In this document: one piece after another, positions 46,797 through 57,825 of the stretch
How positions within the stretch are numbered: the stretch's first letter is position 1
Layout of the letters: every line of letters begins with the position of its first letter
From: DASYAN01 sp963727755
Lineage (GTDB): Bacteria > Chloroflexota > Ktedonobacteria > Ktedonobacterales > Ktedonobacteraceae
Direction: 5' to 3'
Length of the DNA stretch: 64,000 nucleotides
Assembly: GCA_963727755.1 (NCBI GenBank)
Contig: CAVSHN010000009.1
Span: forward strand, 434,001 to 498,000
Translations under genes and position numbers: made by a program
Notes under the pieces: model-generated
What the model saw: the letters and a program-made list of their open reading frames with translations, nothing else
Told to the model about the DNA's origin: nothing
Databases searched by the model: none

Positions 46797-47639
46797 TTAC
46801 AATGCGATGATCTTGAAGCTGTTTATATCAAGCTGAACGCCAGAACTCCAGAAACCAACTTGTCCAGCTGACAAACTCGTATTATTGGTTACATCAAGCT
46901 TAGTTCCCCCATCTATCAAGAGCCTAATTCTGTTACCTTTTACTTCAACCCTATAGGTGTGATAATCACTACCAGGATCAAAAGGTGCACTTGCTAACGT
47001 AGTAGAGAAATCCCCGGGCGAGGCTGCGACATTTGATACTGAGCCAGAGTCCTGTAGTTGATCACCAACTGAATATCCCTGCCAAGAACCACCTGATGAA
47101 ACTGCCCGCACTACCATTGCAAAGTTAAAATCACAGCAATGCGGCCAATAAACTACCTGAATATTTGCTTCTACCGCATAATCTGTTACATCTCCTAAAT
47201 CACAAGGAGCAAGTATTGTCGGCCCTGATTGTTGGTTAGACGTTCCATCATTGACCAACATCCCATTAAAGATCTTCCAATCACTTGACCCACTCCACGA
47301 CGGATCTGCTTGGCATAACACTGTGTTTGGTGCAGGCTTGGAAATTGGAGTAGCAGTAGGTGCCACCGTCGTCGGTATTATTCCTGCCTGCAATGGCACT
47401 GTTGCTGTTGTTGGCGTTGCTAATACCACGGGTCGAGGAGAATCTTGCGAAGATGTTGTTAACAGATGTACGATTACGGCACCAAGAATAATCACTACAA
47501 CCAGCAATAATGTTGTAATGCCGATAAATATTGGTAATAGACGCTGCCCAAATAACCGAAACGGAGGAGGCACGATCTTGTCCTTTTGAGAATAATAGTT
47601 TTCCTCTCCAGAGTAGCTATGGCGGTTTTGTGGGTCCAT
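46797..47639 (-). CDS. membrane-anchored protein with a concanavalin-like outer domain
   Basis: 280 residues. Cytoplasmic Tyr/Pro-rich head, one membrane helix (about aa 35-60, LLPIFIGITTLLLVVVIILG), a Thr/Pro linker (aa ~70-105), and a beta-rich outer domain (DPSWSGSSDWKIFNGMLVND ... VEVKGNRIRLLIDG ... AGQVGFWSSGVQLDINSFKI) of the 3-keto-disaccharide hydrolase / LamG-like sandwich type. It probably binds sugar or a surface ligand. AGGGCAGGAA lies upstream of ATG 47639. The TIR-WD40 gene follows after 12 bp, suggesting a functional pair. Confidence 0.7.
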   Translation of the reverse strand: MDPQNRHSYSGEENYYSQKDKIVPPPFRLFGQRLLPIFIGITTLLLVVVIILGAVIVHLLTTSSQDSPRPVVLATPTTATVPLQAGIIPTTVAPTATPISKPAPNTVLCQADPSWSGSSDWKIFNGMLVNDGTSNQQSGPTILAPCDLGDVTDYAVEANIQVVYWPHCCDFNFAMVVRAVSSGGSWQGYSVGDQLQDSGSVSNVAASPGDFSTTLASAPFDPGSDYHTYRVEVKGNRIRLLIDGGTKLDVTNNTSLSAGQVGFWSSGVQLDINSFKIIAL

Positions 47640-48055
47640 TTCCTGCCCTTTCTTTTTGGAACTTCTTTTGTCTGAGTGTTTGCTAAGGTAGCTTTCTGGA
47701 TTAGTATGCCGTTCTGCTTCACTACTACTTATAATTATATTGTTTTTTCTGAATAAAGAGAAGAGGAGACTACAAAAGTCCTAGCAGGCAAGCCTGTGAA
47801 ATCGACTGACAATGTGGAAACTGTGGATGCATGAATACCAATCAGCTCACTTCGAGATAGGCATTATACTCGGAATCTGAAAGCATGTTGGAAACATGTA
47901 CATACCGTATACGTGCCTATGCCGGAACATGATGATGTGATCACCCCTAGCCTAGACAAGAATAGAATAGCTACGTTTATATCCCCTAGTTTTACATAGA
48001 TATATATGATATACTCCCACTAAGGAAGTTTATTTTTCAGACAGAAAGGATAAAA
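47640..48055. other. divergent intergenic region, no gene recognised
   Basis: About 415 bp between the outer-domain gene (minus) and a membrane-protein gene (plus). A TATACT at about 48009-48014 could be a -10 for the latter. A minus frame overlapping the N terminus of the 47639 gene is probably chance. Confidence 0.35.
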
Positions 48056-48581
48056 TTGCACATGCCTAATTCTCATAAAACAGGAGCGATAATCGCTCTT
48101 TGTGGCGGACTGCTGTCCTTAATCTCCTTTTTTGCATTCCCTTTGGTTACTTTTGGACCTTTTTCCATGACAGCCCAACAGATTGCATCCTTCTCTTCCA
48201 ATAGTACTGGATACGGAAGTAGCAGCTACCAGTCAGCGGGATGGCTCTGGATTGCAGCGCTGCTCGCGCTCGTGCTCTGCCTGCTAGCTCTTGTGCCTTT
48301 ACTTAGCCAAAGCAGTACTGTAACACCACCATACTCGCCTTCTGCGCACGTTCCAGCAAAATCAAGTGAAGGAGCTACAACAGGGATCGTTATTTGTAGC
48401 ATAATATCGCTTATTATAGTCCTTATCTCTTATGTCTATCTTAGTCAGCAAGGTAGTACGAAGTCTTGGACTCTCTGGAGTTTCCTTTCTGGGCACAGGT
48501 TTCTGGCTGTATGGTCTAGGAGCACTCGGCGGGCTCGTCGGTGGCATTATACAGATGCAAGTGAAAACCTCACGCCAATAG
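48056..48581 (+). CDS. four-helix membrane protein, frameshifted
   Basis: Hydrophobic helices at AIIALCGGLLSLISFFAFPL, WLWIAALLALVLCLLALVPL and GIVICSIISLIIVLISYVYL. In the called frame the C terminus turns basic and non-hydrophobic (SRSTRRARRW) up to 48619; shifting one base near 48465 restores a fourth helix (GTGFWLYGLGALGGLVGGII) and a stop at 48579-48581, which is clearly the real end. About 175 residues, no known family. Start is TTG 48056 or ATG 48062, behind AAAGGA. Confidence 0.6.
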
Positions 48582-48711
48582 TCCCTTGCCCTCTAGGTTC
48601 CAGAGCAATCACACCTTAAGGCATAGTTCAAGTCACGTTGATTTGAACTATACCCTACGGAAAAAGAACTTACGCAAGATAGGAGAACAGAGAGGAGGTG
48701 CACGGAAGTTG

Positions 48712-49742
48712 CTACGACATTTTCAAAGCAGGCATATCAAGCATCAACACTTCAAGAGCTAGACGAGCATTGACATTCTGATCAAGGGTTTCTTGCGCTT
48801 GCAAAAGAGTGCGAATCATTCGGTGAGCTGCTGATGAGCCAATCTTGGCCGCCTGTGTCCTCAAGAGGTCCCGTCGATCTACATTGACGGTCAGATCAAG
48901 GCAGTTATTGGCGGCTAACACGATATCACGCCACCACAATAACCATAATTCCAAGAGAGAGCGGATCTTTTCCCCATCCGTTCCAAGCTGCTGCACGATC
49001 CCAAATCGCTCCACTTTAGTAGCCGTGAGAACTTTGGTCAGGAGATCAAGTTGCTCTTTGCGCTCAGCTAGCATCTCATCATCCTCTACAGCTTGCACTG
49101 CCCAACCCATCCGCCCAGCAGCTAGGGCAGCAATCAGGTCGGCCTCCTGCGACTCAACCTCCCACTGCTCTACAAGAGCACTCTTGATCTGCGTAGCTGG
49201 CAGCAAGTGCATTGTAATGAGCTGTACACGAGATAGGATCGTTGGCAAGAGCAGACCCGTCTCTGGAACAGTCAGCAGCAAGACAACATCTGATTCGGGC
49301 TCCTCTAGCGTTTTCAAAAGACAGTTTGCTGCCTGGAGATTCATCTCGTGCGCATCCTGGATGATAAAGATGTTGCGCCGTCCCTCCAATGTTCTGCGAG
49401 CAGCATCACTTTGGAGCATGCGGATCTGCTCGAATGAGGATTGCCTGTTTATCAGGGGGCTTGGCAATAACATGCACGTCGGGATGATTACCGTGCAGCA
49501 CTTTACGACATGATAGACATGTGCTACATGGATCAAGGTGAGCCAAACGCGGATCTGTTCCCGGTACATAGAAGCGTTTGAGCAAAACGGTGCGCCAATA
49601 AAGTCTTGCCAATATGCTGAGGGCCGACAAATAAATAAGCATGACGCACTTGTTCAGCAGCAAGCGTGCGGCGCAATAGGTCTACCGCATGCTCATGCCC
49701 AACGATATTCCAATCTAAGGCCCGGGTTTGATACACTACCAT
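48712..49742 (-). CDS. holB: DNA polymerase III delta-prime subunit, two frameshifts
   Basis: Clamp-loader AAA+ subunit. Segment one: WNIVGHEHAVDLLRRTLAAE, AYLFVGPQHIGKTLLAHRFA (Walker A). Segment two: the zinc motif CSTCLSCRKVLHGNHPDVHV. Segment three: FIIQDAHEMNLQAANCLLKTLEEP (Walker B/delta-prime box), LPTILSRVQLI, and a C-terminal collar. Frames change near 49555 and near 49440, each by one base. Repaired length is ~342 residues, normal. Start ATG 49742. A structured-RNA element lies immediately upstream. Confidence 0.9.
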
Positions 49743-49754
49743 AGATTTCCTTTT

Positions 49755-50117
49755 TGGGGACCCATCCCGATATCATGGATTGGGAGGAAAGAAAGGCGCC
49801 GCTAGGCAAACCAAACAGCGCCTCTTGATAAACTGCTCTTTCGAGCCCCCGGAAACCCGGGTGATGTTTGCCTCGACAATGTTATCGATCCGGTACTTTC
49901 TGATGAGCACTGGCTTAACCCTCGTAGACCTGTTTAACCCATCAGTTCTAGAGCAGCACGCTGGCAACGCACGCGCAGGTAGGAACTTGAACACTCACCG
50001 ATAACGTAGCCCGATGACCTTGCGGTCCTGGCTGAGTCTGGTCAGGTGAGCTTGGTGAAAAACCTCAAGGTTTCTCACAAGCCCATCCCCTTCCTTAGAG
50101 GGGATCGGGTTCCTGAC
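49755..50117 (-). mobile_element. non-autonomous IscB-type element, copy 1
   Basis: Reading on the minus strand: GTCAGGAACC at 50117-50108, a ~290-nt structured RNA, then GGCGCC and a hairpin (CCCAATCC ... GGGATGGG, about 49764-49790). No iscB or transposase remains. The hairpin ends about 15 bp before the holB start, so the element replaces or forms that gene's leader. Same plan as the element at 58450-58958. Confidence 0.5.
49829..50117 (-). ncRNA. candidate stand-alone IscB omega RNA (HEARO-like), copy 1
   Basis: Conserved with 58626-58958 in blocks, while the intervening stems differ by paired changes. Its 5' end is GTCAGGAACCCGATCCCC, whose C-run pairs with GGGGATGGG. Then come CACCTGACCAGACTCAGCC, AGGACCGCAAGGTCATCGGGCT (reported here as its core AGGACCGCAAGGTCAT), GGGTTAAGCCAGTGCT and the stem CCGGG / CCCGG near the 3' end. 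In IscB systems the guide is the DNA 5' of the scaffold, here just right of 50117. Family name is from memory of the general layout. Confidence 0.5.
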
Positions 50118-50606
50118 GGGACAATCCTAGCAGAATTGCAGAAGAATAGCAGAATTCTCCCAAAAGCATTTCGCCTGAGATTTGAACACTCCCAAGCTTA
50201 GCACAAAGTGTAGGAGAGATACAACCAGCATCAACTTGCACACAATCGACATGCCACGCACATCTGGACTGCAAAATAGCACCAAGAATAAAAGTTATTA
50301 AAGCCTCAAGGAAGGCAAAAATATGCTATACTAAACCTTTACGAGAGACTGCGATAAAAGCATACGTGATTTGGCCCGCAGCACTGATCTGCGTTGTCTC
50401 GACGTGGGCATTATTGTTATGACTAGTCCGTATTGCACTCGCCTAGCAGCCAATGTAGCAAAAGGAGAGGAGATAGCTCGTATTACTTCTAACTGTCTAT
50501 CAGATCACAGCGCCCAATTAAGCAATATGCTATGCTGGAAGAGGATATACGTGCTCTAATTAGGAACTAGGTAAATCTTTGAATTTTTGTAAGGCTGATG
50601 TAACCA
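50118..50606. other. intergenic with a promoter for the sigma gene
   Basis: An extended -10, TGC TATACT (50327-50332), has a poor -35. A plus frame at 50371-50559 has a protein-like stretch but no ribosome site and I leave it uncalled. No other feature seen. Confidence 0.4.
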
Positions 50607-51423
50607 ATGGACACCTCTATACGTTTTTACACTGCGAATAGCAGATGGGGTTCTTCTACAGAAGATGAATCCCAAGGCAATCGTGCCATTCCATTGTCAG
50701 CAGATGAACATAGTGGTGAAGGACTTGTGGATAAAGAGGAAGAGAATGGAGAGATATCATGCTCTGAGCCCTCGACCATCACACAGCCAGAACATGTGAA
50801 CATAGCGGACTTTGAGTCAATCTTTTTGCGCTACCAGAGTCCCATCACCAATTTCATCTATCATCTGCTCGGAAATCGCGAACAGGCCTATGATCTTGCT
50901 CAAGACGTCTTCGTCAAAGCATACAAAGCATTGCTAGGAGGCACAATTGTCCAGCCGAGTGCGCTATCGGCATGGCTCTATCGCATCGCAGCTAACACGA
51001 CGACAGATACGCTGCGCCGCAGACGCCTGATTTCCTGGTTGCCTCTGTCACTGTTTAATGAAGACCGAGGGATTGGAGCAGGAGTTGTTTCAGAGTCCAG
51101 TACTCCATTAGGCGACGGTTTAAATAGCGACGAACAAGCTAGCGAGGCTCGAACCGAACTCAGTGAGTTCAATGTATGAGCGCAATGGCTATGATGGAGG
51201 ACGCTTTGAAAGTCGAGTGGCCGACCGCGAAATCGTGCAGCGCGTGTTTGGACAATTGCCACAAAAATATGCTATATGCCTTTGGCTATATGAAAACGAT
51301 GGGCTTTCTTGTGCAGAGATTGCGGAAGTGCTCCATATTAGTGCATCCGCAGTAAAAATGCGGCTAATGCGAGCAAGAGAGCGTTTTATCGGTTTATACC
51401 GAAAAGAGGTCGGTGAAGATTGA
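50607..51423 (+). CDS. ECF-type sigma factor, frameshifted
   Basis: After a ~70-residue acidic leader, sigma region 2 reads FESIFLRYQSPITNFIYHLL, GNREQAYDLAQDVFVKAYKA, LSAWLYRIAANTTTDTLRRR. Region 4 is in the next frame: LPQKYAICLWLYENDGLSCA, EIAEVLHISASAVKMRLMRA. The join is near 51160-51176, one base off, in the variable linker. The stop (51421-51423) overlaps the start of the next gene, an anti-sigma factor, so the pair is coupled. Confidence 0.85.
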
Positions 51424-53330
51424 ATTGCAGACAGACGCGAGCACTGCTCGCTATCTATCGAGAATTAAAACTGGATCAGACCGATAGACATGCCATAGAA
51501 GCGCATCTGTCACAATGTGCTGTGTGCAGAAAAGTACAGGATCAGTATAACCTTACCGGAGAAAGGCTTCGTACACTGCCACGCATAGAACCATTGCCAG
51601 ATGCCCGCACCAAGCTCTTGCAAGCTCTTGCAAGTGAGCATGTACGCTTTATCCAATACACTTCGGCTGCTACGCCAACGCCGACCTTTCTTGCACCATA
51701 TCTCAAAGATCTAGCGCAAAATGCTGCTCATGCCAACAATCTGGCAGCTTTTTCCACTGCCGATACAGGCCCAATACCTATTTTCCAGGGCTCAACAAAA
51801 CGTCGTCCGATCTATCAAATTAAGCACTTTACTATCATTGGTATCGCTGCCTCTTTTTTAATGATGTTACTAGTAGGTAGCTTAACCTCCCTTGTTCTGC
51901 TAACCCAGAATGGAAATAGCATAACAACACCATCCCTGGTTGTTCATCAACTGAATGATGTTCGACCAGTCAATTATACTGCTACTTCAGTTTACCCACA
52001 TGTGGCAAGTGCTGTGGCAAGTGGACATGATATCTATTACACAACGTATAATGATGATGAAACCAGTTGGCAACTGGAACAATTTGATGAGAAAGCGAAT
52101 AGTAGCACTGCGCTGCTTCCTAAACCCAGCACACAAGAACTTATTGTCTTAGGCAGCTTGGCAAATTGGTTAGTCTGGCTCCAGATCGATCTGCCAAATT
52201 CGGCAAACTCTGCAAGCCAATCGGCGGACTCTGCAAGCCAAGATGCTACAAATCCTGCAAACCAAGCAAACAATGGCCCTAGTCCAACTCTCACACGTGC
52301 TTGGAGCCTTCATGCAGATTATCTTGGCTCCGCGATCCCTTTCTCTGATAGAGAACTTACTAGCAAAACATTTGATCCAAGTACTGTTCCTAATTGGATC
52401 AATAGGCCTATTCAGGGGATCAGCTTCTTCCAGAATACGCTCTTGGCCGCTATCATTGATGAACAAGGCATTTCACATCTCCAAAGCTATCAGCTAGACC
52501 CAGCCAAACCAATTACCCAAATTGAGCTTGCCTCTGCCAGCAAGGGCCATTTTCTGACATCTCCGACTGCCAATAGAGATGGCACAGCCATCTACTGGGC
52601 CGAGGAATATACATCGAACCTAAGTGGCCAACTCAGCAGTGATGTCTGGACCCTCCAGACTATAGATGCTTCCCCAACAAATGCAGGTCGCTGGGCAGCA
52701 CATCAAACAAGCGAGAAATATGCATTTCGCAGTGATGGGCAATCATTCCATCCGCAGATAGTCAATGATACTCTCTTCTTGCTGAGCGCCAATCAAGCCA
52801 ATGGCAGCATGCTTGGTACGATCAGTACACCTGATGCAACGTTCTCCCTTACCCCATTGGCAACAGCACAGACCAACGCTACAGTTACTATCGAACCCAC
52901 AGCAACACCAACGGCGGCAGTAGATCTTGCTTCTTTACCAGAAGGGGCAATAAATTTGGACCCGAAGATCTTTCCACCACAGATTGATACCACACTGACA
53001 GGCAGAATTCTCTCATTTACTACTAGCGGAGTTGCGGAAGCACTACCCCAGTTCGATAACACCCAGATCGTGACAGCACTTCAGGGAGGAACAGGCTTCC
53101 TGCTCTGGCAGGGAACTGATGGGTCAACTTTTGGCATGTATGATGTAATTGCCAAAGCACCAGTAGAGGTTAGTGATAGTGTTTTTCCTCCAAATGTTGC
53201 ATTTCTAGCAGTAAGTGGGGATACAGCTATATCAGTCACAGTCCCACAAAATGGTAAGGGTCAAGGTAGCCAGGCAGCAAGTATACCTGTAACATTCAAT
53301 ACTTTCAGATGGCCCATACCTCGGTCTTAG
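51420..53330 (+). CDS. membrane anti-sigma factor with large outer domain
   Basis: 636 residues. The N terminus is a zinc-binding anti-sigma domain with HLSQCAVCRKVQ (H-x3-C-x2-C). One membrane helix (aa ~145-167, IIGIAASFLMMLLVGSLTSL) leads to ~460 residues outside, beta-rich with repeated W and GT motifs, perhaps a propeller that senses a ligand. A short Ser/Ala/Asn repeat (NSASQSADSASQ) marks a linker at aa ~262-285. Start TTG 51420 overlaps the sigma stop. It should hold the sigma factor inactive until signalled. Confidence 0.8.
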   Translation: MNCRQTRALLAIYRELKLDQTDRHAIEAHLSQCAVCRKVQDQYNLTGERLRTLPRIEPLPDARTKLLQALASEHVRFIQYTSAATPTPTFLAPYLKDLAQNAAHANNLAAFSTADTGPIPIFQGSTKRRPIYQIKHFTIIGIAASFLMMLLVGSLTSLVLLTQNGNSITTPSLVVHQLNDVRPVNYTATSVYPHVASAVASGHDIYYTTYNDDETSWQLEQFDEKANSSTALLPKPSTQELIVLGSLANWLVWLQIDLPNSANSASQSADSASQDATNPANQANNGPSPTLTRAWSLHADYLGSAIPFSDRELTSKTFDPSTVPNWINRPIQGISFFQNTLLAAIIDEQGISHLQSYQLDPAKPITQIELASASKGHFLTSPTANRDGTAIYWAEEYTSNLSGQLSSDVWTLQTIDASPTNAGRWAAHQTSEKYAFRSDGQSFHPQIVNDTLFLLSANQANGSMLGTISTPDATFSLTPLATAQTNATVTIEPTATPTAAVDLASLPEGAINLDPKIFPPQIDTTLTGRILSFTTSGVAEALPQFDNTQIVTALQGGTGFLLWQGTDGSTFGMYDVIAKAPVEVSDSVFPPNVAFLAVSGDTAISVTVPQNGKGQGSQAASIPVTFNTFRWPIPRS

Positions 53331-53343
53331 CACATTCCGCTCT

Positions 53344-54493
53344 TCAAGATAAAAGATGCTTTGCAATCACCATGCGTTGCACCTCACTAGTCCCTTCACC
53401 GATTTCGTTAATCTTCACACTCCGCCAGTAACGCGAAACCGGATACTCGTCCATAAAGCCGTAGCCACCATGGATCTGCACTGCTTGGTCGGCAGCACGT
53501 TTAGCTGTTTCAGAGGCAAAGAGTTTTGCTATAGATGCCTCACGCCTATACGGTCTACCCTGCATATGTAACCAAGCCGCCTTGTAATACATCAAGCGAG
53601 CAAGCTCAATTTCTGTATCCATATCGGCCAGCTTGAACTGAATAGCCTGGAACTTACTGATGGGCTGACCAAACTGTTTGCGTTGTTTGGCATACTTCAA
53701 TGCCTCATCCAGACAGGCCTGAGCCAAACCAACCGAGAGCGCGGCAAGGGCAACACGACCACCATCTAGGATCTGCATAAACTGTTTGAAACCATCACCG
53801 CACTGCCCCAGGATATTCTCCTTAGGCACCACACCAGTCTTCAAAGGATAAAGGACGTGTATCAGAGGCCTTCCAGCCCATTTTTTTATAGGGATTGCCA
53901 ATACTATAGCCAGCAGTAGCCTTAGGGATGATAATGTTGGTAATTTCTTTCTGACCAGTAGGCTGCAAACCCGTTACGGCAGTAATGGTGACACCAACCG
54001 TCATATCTGTACCAGCATTCGTGATAAAGGCTTTGGAACCATTAATATGCCACTGACCATCCTTAAGCACAGCCTTTGTCTGTGTCCCGGCTGAGTCAGA
54101 ACCAGCTTCAGGCTCAGTGAGGCCAAAGGCCCACAATTGCTCACCACGAGCAAGCGGGACAAGGTATTGCTCTTTCTGCTGCTGATTGCCAAAGAGGTAG
54201 AAGGGTGTAGCCCCCAGAGAGGTATGGGCTTCCATGGTGATGCCAACTGAAACATCACCTCGTGAGATTTCTTCGATTGCCAGACAGTAAGAGAGAAAAT
54301 CTGCTCCTGCTCCCCCATATTCTTCAGGGAAAGGCAAGCCAAGTAAGCCGAGTTCACCCATCTGGCGAATGAGGGCATAAGGGAATTGTCCCATGGCATC
54401 CATTTGCTCTGCGATGGGTTGTATTTCTCGCTCAGCAAATTCTCTACATGTATTGCGAATAGCTAGCTGCTCTTCATTTAGCGCAAAGTCCAT
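53344..54493 (-). CDS. acyl-CoA dehydrogenase, frameshifted
   Basis: FAD enzyme that introduces the alpha-beta double bond in acyl-CoA. Part one: LNEEQLAIRNTCREFAEREI, LGLPFPEEYGGAGADFLSY, GLTEPEAGSDSAGTQTKA. Part two: ILDGGRVALAALSVGLAQAC, YAKQRKQFGQPISKFQAIQF, AVQIHGGYGFMDEYPVSRYW and EIGEGTSEVQR with the catalytic Glu of this subgroup. An extra base near 53836 separates them; repaired, SFED joins GVVPKENILG and the protein is ~380 residues. GGAGGAAAGG precedes ATG 54493. Chain-length preference unknown. Confidence 0.93.
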
Positions 54494-54599
54494 AATTTTC
54501 CTTTCCTCCCATCTACGTCCGAATCCGTTTACCCATTACCACTAATTATACGAGACTAAGACAAGGAAAATCAGAAGGACAAGTTGAAACGAGTTTGTA

Positions 54600-55004
54600 T
54601 TAGTTTGTTTTATCGGCTTCAAGCAAGCGGTCTACCAATTCCAGCAATTGTCGTGGTTTAAAAGGCTTGGTCAGATATTCTGTACACCCGATTTGTCTTG
54701 CAGCCTCCCCCTCATCGCTTAATGCAAAAGCAGTTACTGCAACTATAGGAAGCTTTTCCATCCCCGGACGCGCACGAATCAATTGAGTCGTACGATAGCC
54801 ATCCATCACTGGCATAGAAAGGTCCGTCAGAATTAAGTCAACCTGCTCATGATCGAGAATTTCGAGTGCCTCTTGCCCATTCGACGCTGAGATACAGCGA
54901 TAGGACCGTGTGAATAACACACGCTCTACTAGGATACGGTTAGAAACCTCATTCTCTATCACTAAAATGGTCGCTGGACGCACATTCCTTGCTGACGTAT
55001 TCAT
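54600..55004 (-). CDS. single-domain response regulator
   Basis: 134-residue CheY-like receiver without an output domain. Phosphoacceptor Asp in LILTDLSMPVMDGYR (aa ~59), acidic pocket at IENE, Thr in VAVTAFA and Lys in LTKPFKPRQL. It lies 100 bp after the sensor kinase on the same strand and is probably its partner. GCGAGG is upstream of ATG 55004. Confidence 0.92.
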   Translation of the reverse strand: MNTSARNVRPATILVIENEVSNRILVERVLFTRSYRCISASNGQEALEILDHEQVDLILTDLSMPVMDGYRTTQLIRARPGMEKLPIVAVTAFALSDEGEAARQIGCTEYLTKPFKPRQLLELVDRLLEADKTN

Positions 55005-55104
55005 AAATAGCCTCGCTCTCTATTTTCTTCTTTACGCTTGTTTTTTCTTTCCTTCAATGTTCAGGAGATAGCTCACAGTTTGTCTATTGTACTAAACAAT
55101 GGCA

Positions 55105-57673
55105 TCAATAAGCTATACTTGGCAGCGTAAATGAGAATGTGGTACCCTCTCCCAGGATACTTTCTACCGCGATTTCTCCACCTTGCAATTCGATAAGCTT
55201 TTTTGCAATTGTCAGGCCAAGCCCCGTCCCCCCAAAACGCCGTGTTGTGCTACCATCGGCCTGACGAAATGCATCAAAGATGTAGCCCAGTGCCGCTGGT
55301 GAGATACCAATCCCCGTATCAGTCACAGAAACGTAGAGCATATCTTGGCCTATCAACTGCTTGCAACGAATGGTTACGCCACCTTTCGCGGTAAACTTCA
55401 GAGCATTGGAAACAAGGTTAATTGCCACTTGACGAATGCGATGACTATCTGCCTGGGCCAGGGGCAATTCCGGTTCGACTTCCAGGGTCAGATAGAGCGC
55501 CTTGCTATTAGCCATCGGCTTCAACTGGTTTACAACCTCTTGCAAGCAGGGCTCTAGATTCAATGGCTCCAGTTTGACTTCAATACGGTCTGCCTCAATC
55601 TTTGAAAGGTCGAGCATATCATCAACCAGATGCGAAAGGTCTTCGGCTCGTCGCACCATAAACTGGATATGCTCTTCCTGTTCAGTAGTCAAGTCTCCGT
55701 CAACAAACCCTTCTAAAATCAATGCGCCATAACTGATAATACTATGTAAAGGCGTACGTAACTCATGGGTCACATTCGCTAAAAACTGTGACTTGAGACG
55801 GTTAGCACGCTCTAAAGCTGCATTTTTATCTTTAACTTCTGCAAACAGCAAGGCATTCTGAATAGCCATAGACGTCTGCAAGGCTGCTGTACTGAGTAAG
55901 AATGTATCTCGACTACTAACTCTGTGAATTTCGTCTGTATAGAGAATGAATGCACCGATTGCTTGCTCCTGGAAAAGCAAGGGAACTGTTATTGCCGAGC
56001 GATAACCTGCTTCAAGAGCCATGCGTGCCCAGGCATCCTTGCGCTCCTGGTAAATGATGGAAATATCTTCCCCATAGACAATTTTTTGCCTCTTAATCGC
56101 CATCGGAGCTAGGATCATGTCCAGATCATGCAAAGCCGCACGTGGAATACGCGGACGGCGCAATCCGTAAGGAGACGAGACTGGAGCAATCTCCTGAGAC
56201 GGCTTGGCCAGGGCAAGCTTGGTCGCTCGTAGGGCCGCACGCTTGCCACTGGGAGTATTGCTACGAGGATTGGGCAGAGCGACCATTTTTGTTGTTACGG
56301 CTAGTGTGATATCTGCGTCCGGATCTGCATAGACACTTATACTACCTGAGACAACGGATGCTGTTGCAGGTGGACCCTGGTTTTCTTCCTCGCGCGACCA
56401 GTGTGCCACTGCCCAGGGCGAAAGCATCTCACGTCCATAAAGTAATAGAGACATGCTTCACCTTCATGATACGTCCCATGCGAGATACAAATTCCCCCAG
56501 CAACTGCTCTAAATTCAAGGTAGACATCAATGAATCGCTCATGACCAGAAGATTACTCATTTGTTCCGTCAGAGCCTGACTCTCATTATAGAGCGAATCG
56601 GAGAGCACGCTCAGTGAACTTACTAGCATGTTTAGTTCATCAGTATGTGGCAGATCCAATTGAACACCTGTACTACTAGCGACAACTGACTGGGCATGAG
56701 CTTGCAATCGACGTAGAGGACGAATAAGTAGAACACTAATAATAAATGTGTAGATGATGATGCCAAGTGCAAAAACGAAAAGTCCTATACCAATCAGAAT
56801 GAGTATAAACTGTGGACCGTGGGCACCAAAGTCGTTGAGCGACTCTACGGTTGCGACTACCAGCACAGGTGAGCCTGCAATCTGTTGCTGGATACTGATC
56901 TGGTTTGTCTGGATAAGATAGTGTTGCGATCCATTCGCAAAAGTTGTCATGCCTACTTTACAAAACGGTTGCCCTGAAAAGCTGCGCTGCGCTGCGAGCT
57001 GCTCCACAACCGTTTCTGTGGTTCCTAACATCTGTCCTGACAGGCACAGCACCATATCCACACCAACCTGCTGTGTTAATGCCTGCGCAAAATATTTATC
57101 AATGGGCTGCGTTGCCAGAAGCACATCTTGCAGACCCACAGTAGGTAGGTGGTCAACTGGGACAGCAATTTCCAACACCCATTGCTGGTTCTCTTGGCTA
57201 GACCCTACGACCGGGAAAATCATCTTTTGGAACAATGAAACCGTTTGCCCTTGCAATGTCTGGCCTATCAGCTTTTCCTCAGCAGAGGAAAAAGGAGATC
57301 TACTGCCTATTGCTTCCCCCTGCGCTATGATTGTATGGTCTGCCGAAACGATGTCCAGCGTCGAAAAGTGGTCGCTTGTCGCAAGAGCGACAAGGAGCCC
57401 ACGCAAATACTCATCACTTGATTGAGATAGGGCTTGCTTGACATCTGGATCAGACGTTATTCTTTCCAAATCTTGTAGTGTTCTACGCTGATGGCTTTGA
57501 TATGCCTGCTTAATTAATGAAATATGTGTTTGTGCATCTTTTTTAGCTTGATACCCAGTGTAGAACTGTAGCATACTCCACGAAAGTATGGTAAAGAGAA
57601 GCAGACAAAGCAAGAAGGTTAATGTCGTAGCAATAATCAGCTTGCTACCCAGTGACCGTATGGAGATTTGCAT
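55105..57673 (-). CDS. membrane sensor histidine kinase, frameshifted
   Basis: About 855 residues when joined. Helix one (aa ~11-34), a ~265-residue outside sensor domain of the Cache/CHASE type, helix two (~300-325), HAMP (IRPLRRLQAHAQSVV), then a GAF domain interrupted near 56450 by a one-base shift (HVSI / LLLYGREML). The rest is GAF, HisKA with the phosphorylated His in NVTHELRTPLHS, and HATPase with NLVSNALKF, DTGIGI and GGTGLGLTIAKKL. It should phosphorylate the receiver encoded next. Start ATG 57673. Confidence 0.88.
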
Positions 57674-57825
57674 CTAGCCCTTCCGTTATCCAGGACTTAG
57701 ACATTTGTGGACAAGTCACATTTGATGTCTGGTTCCTGCTTCGACGAGAGCAGTCTCACTTGACGTCTCACTCAAGCCAGACGTCGTCCTCTCTTCGCAG
57801 GCGTTACGTCCCCGTGTAACTTATG

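Noticed and set aside
49773..49994. Minus-strand protein frame across the structured RNA (and the like at 58682-58972)
   Set aside because: Variation between the two copies follows stems, not codons, and lengths differ out of frame.
50371..50559. 62-codon frame before the sigma gene
   Set aside because: No ribosome site, no recognisable similarity; left as intergenic.
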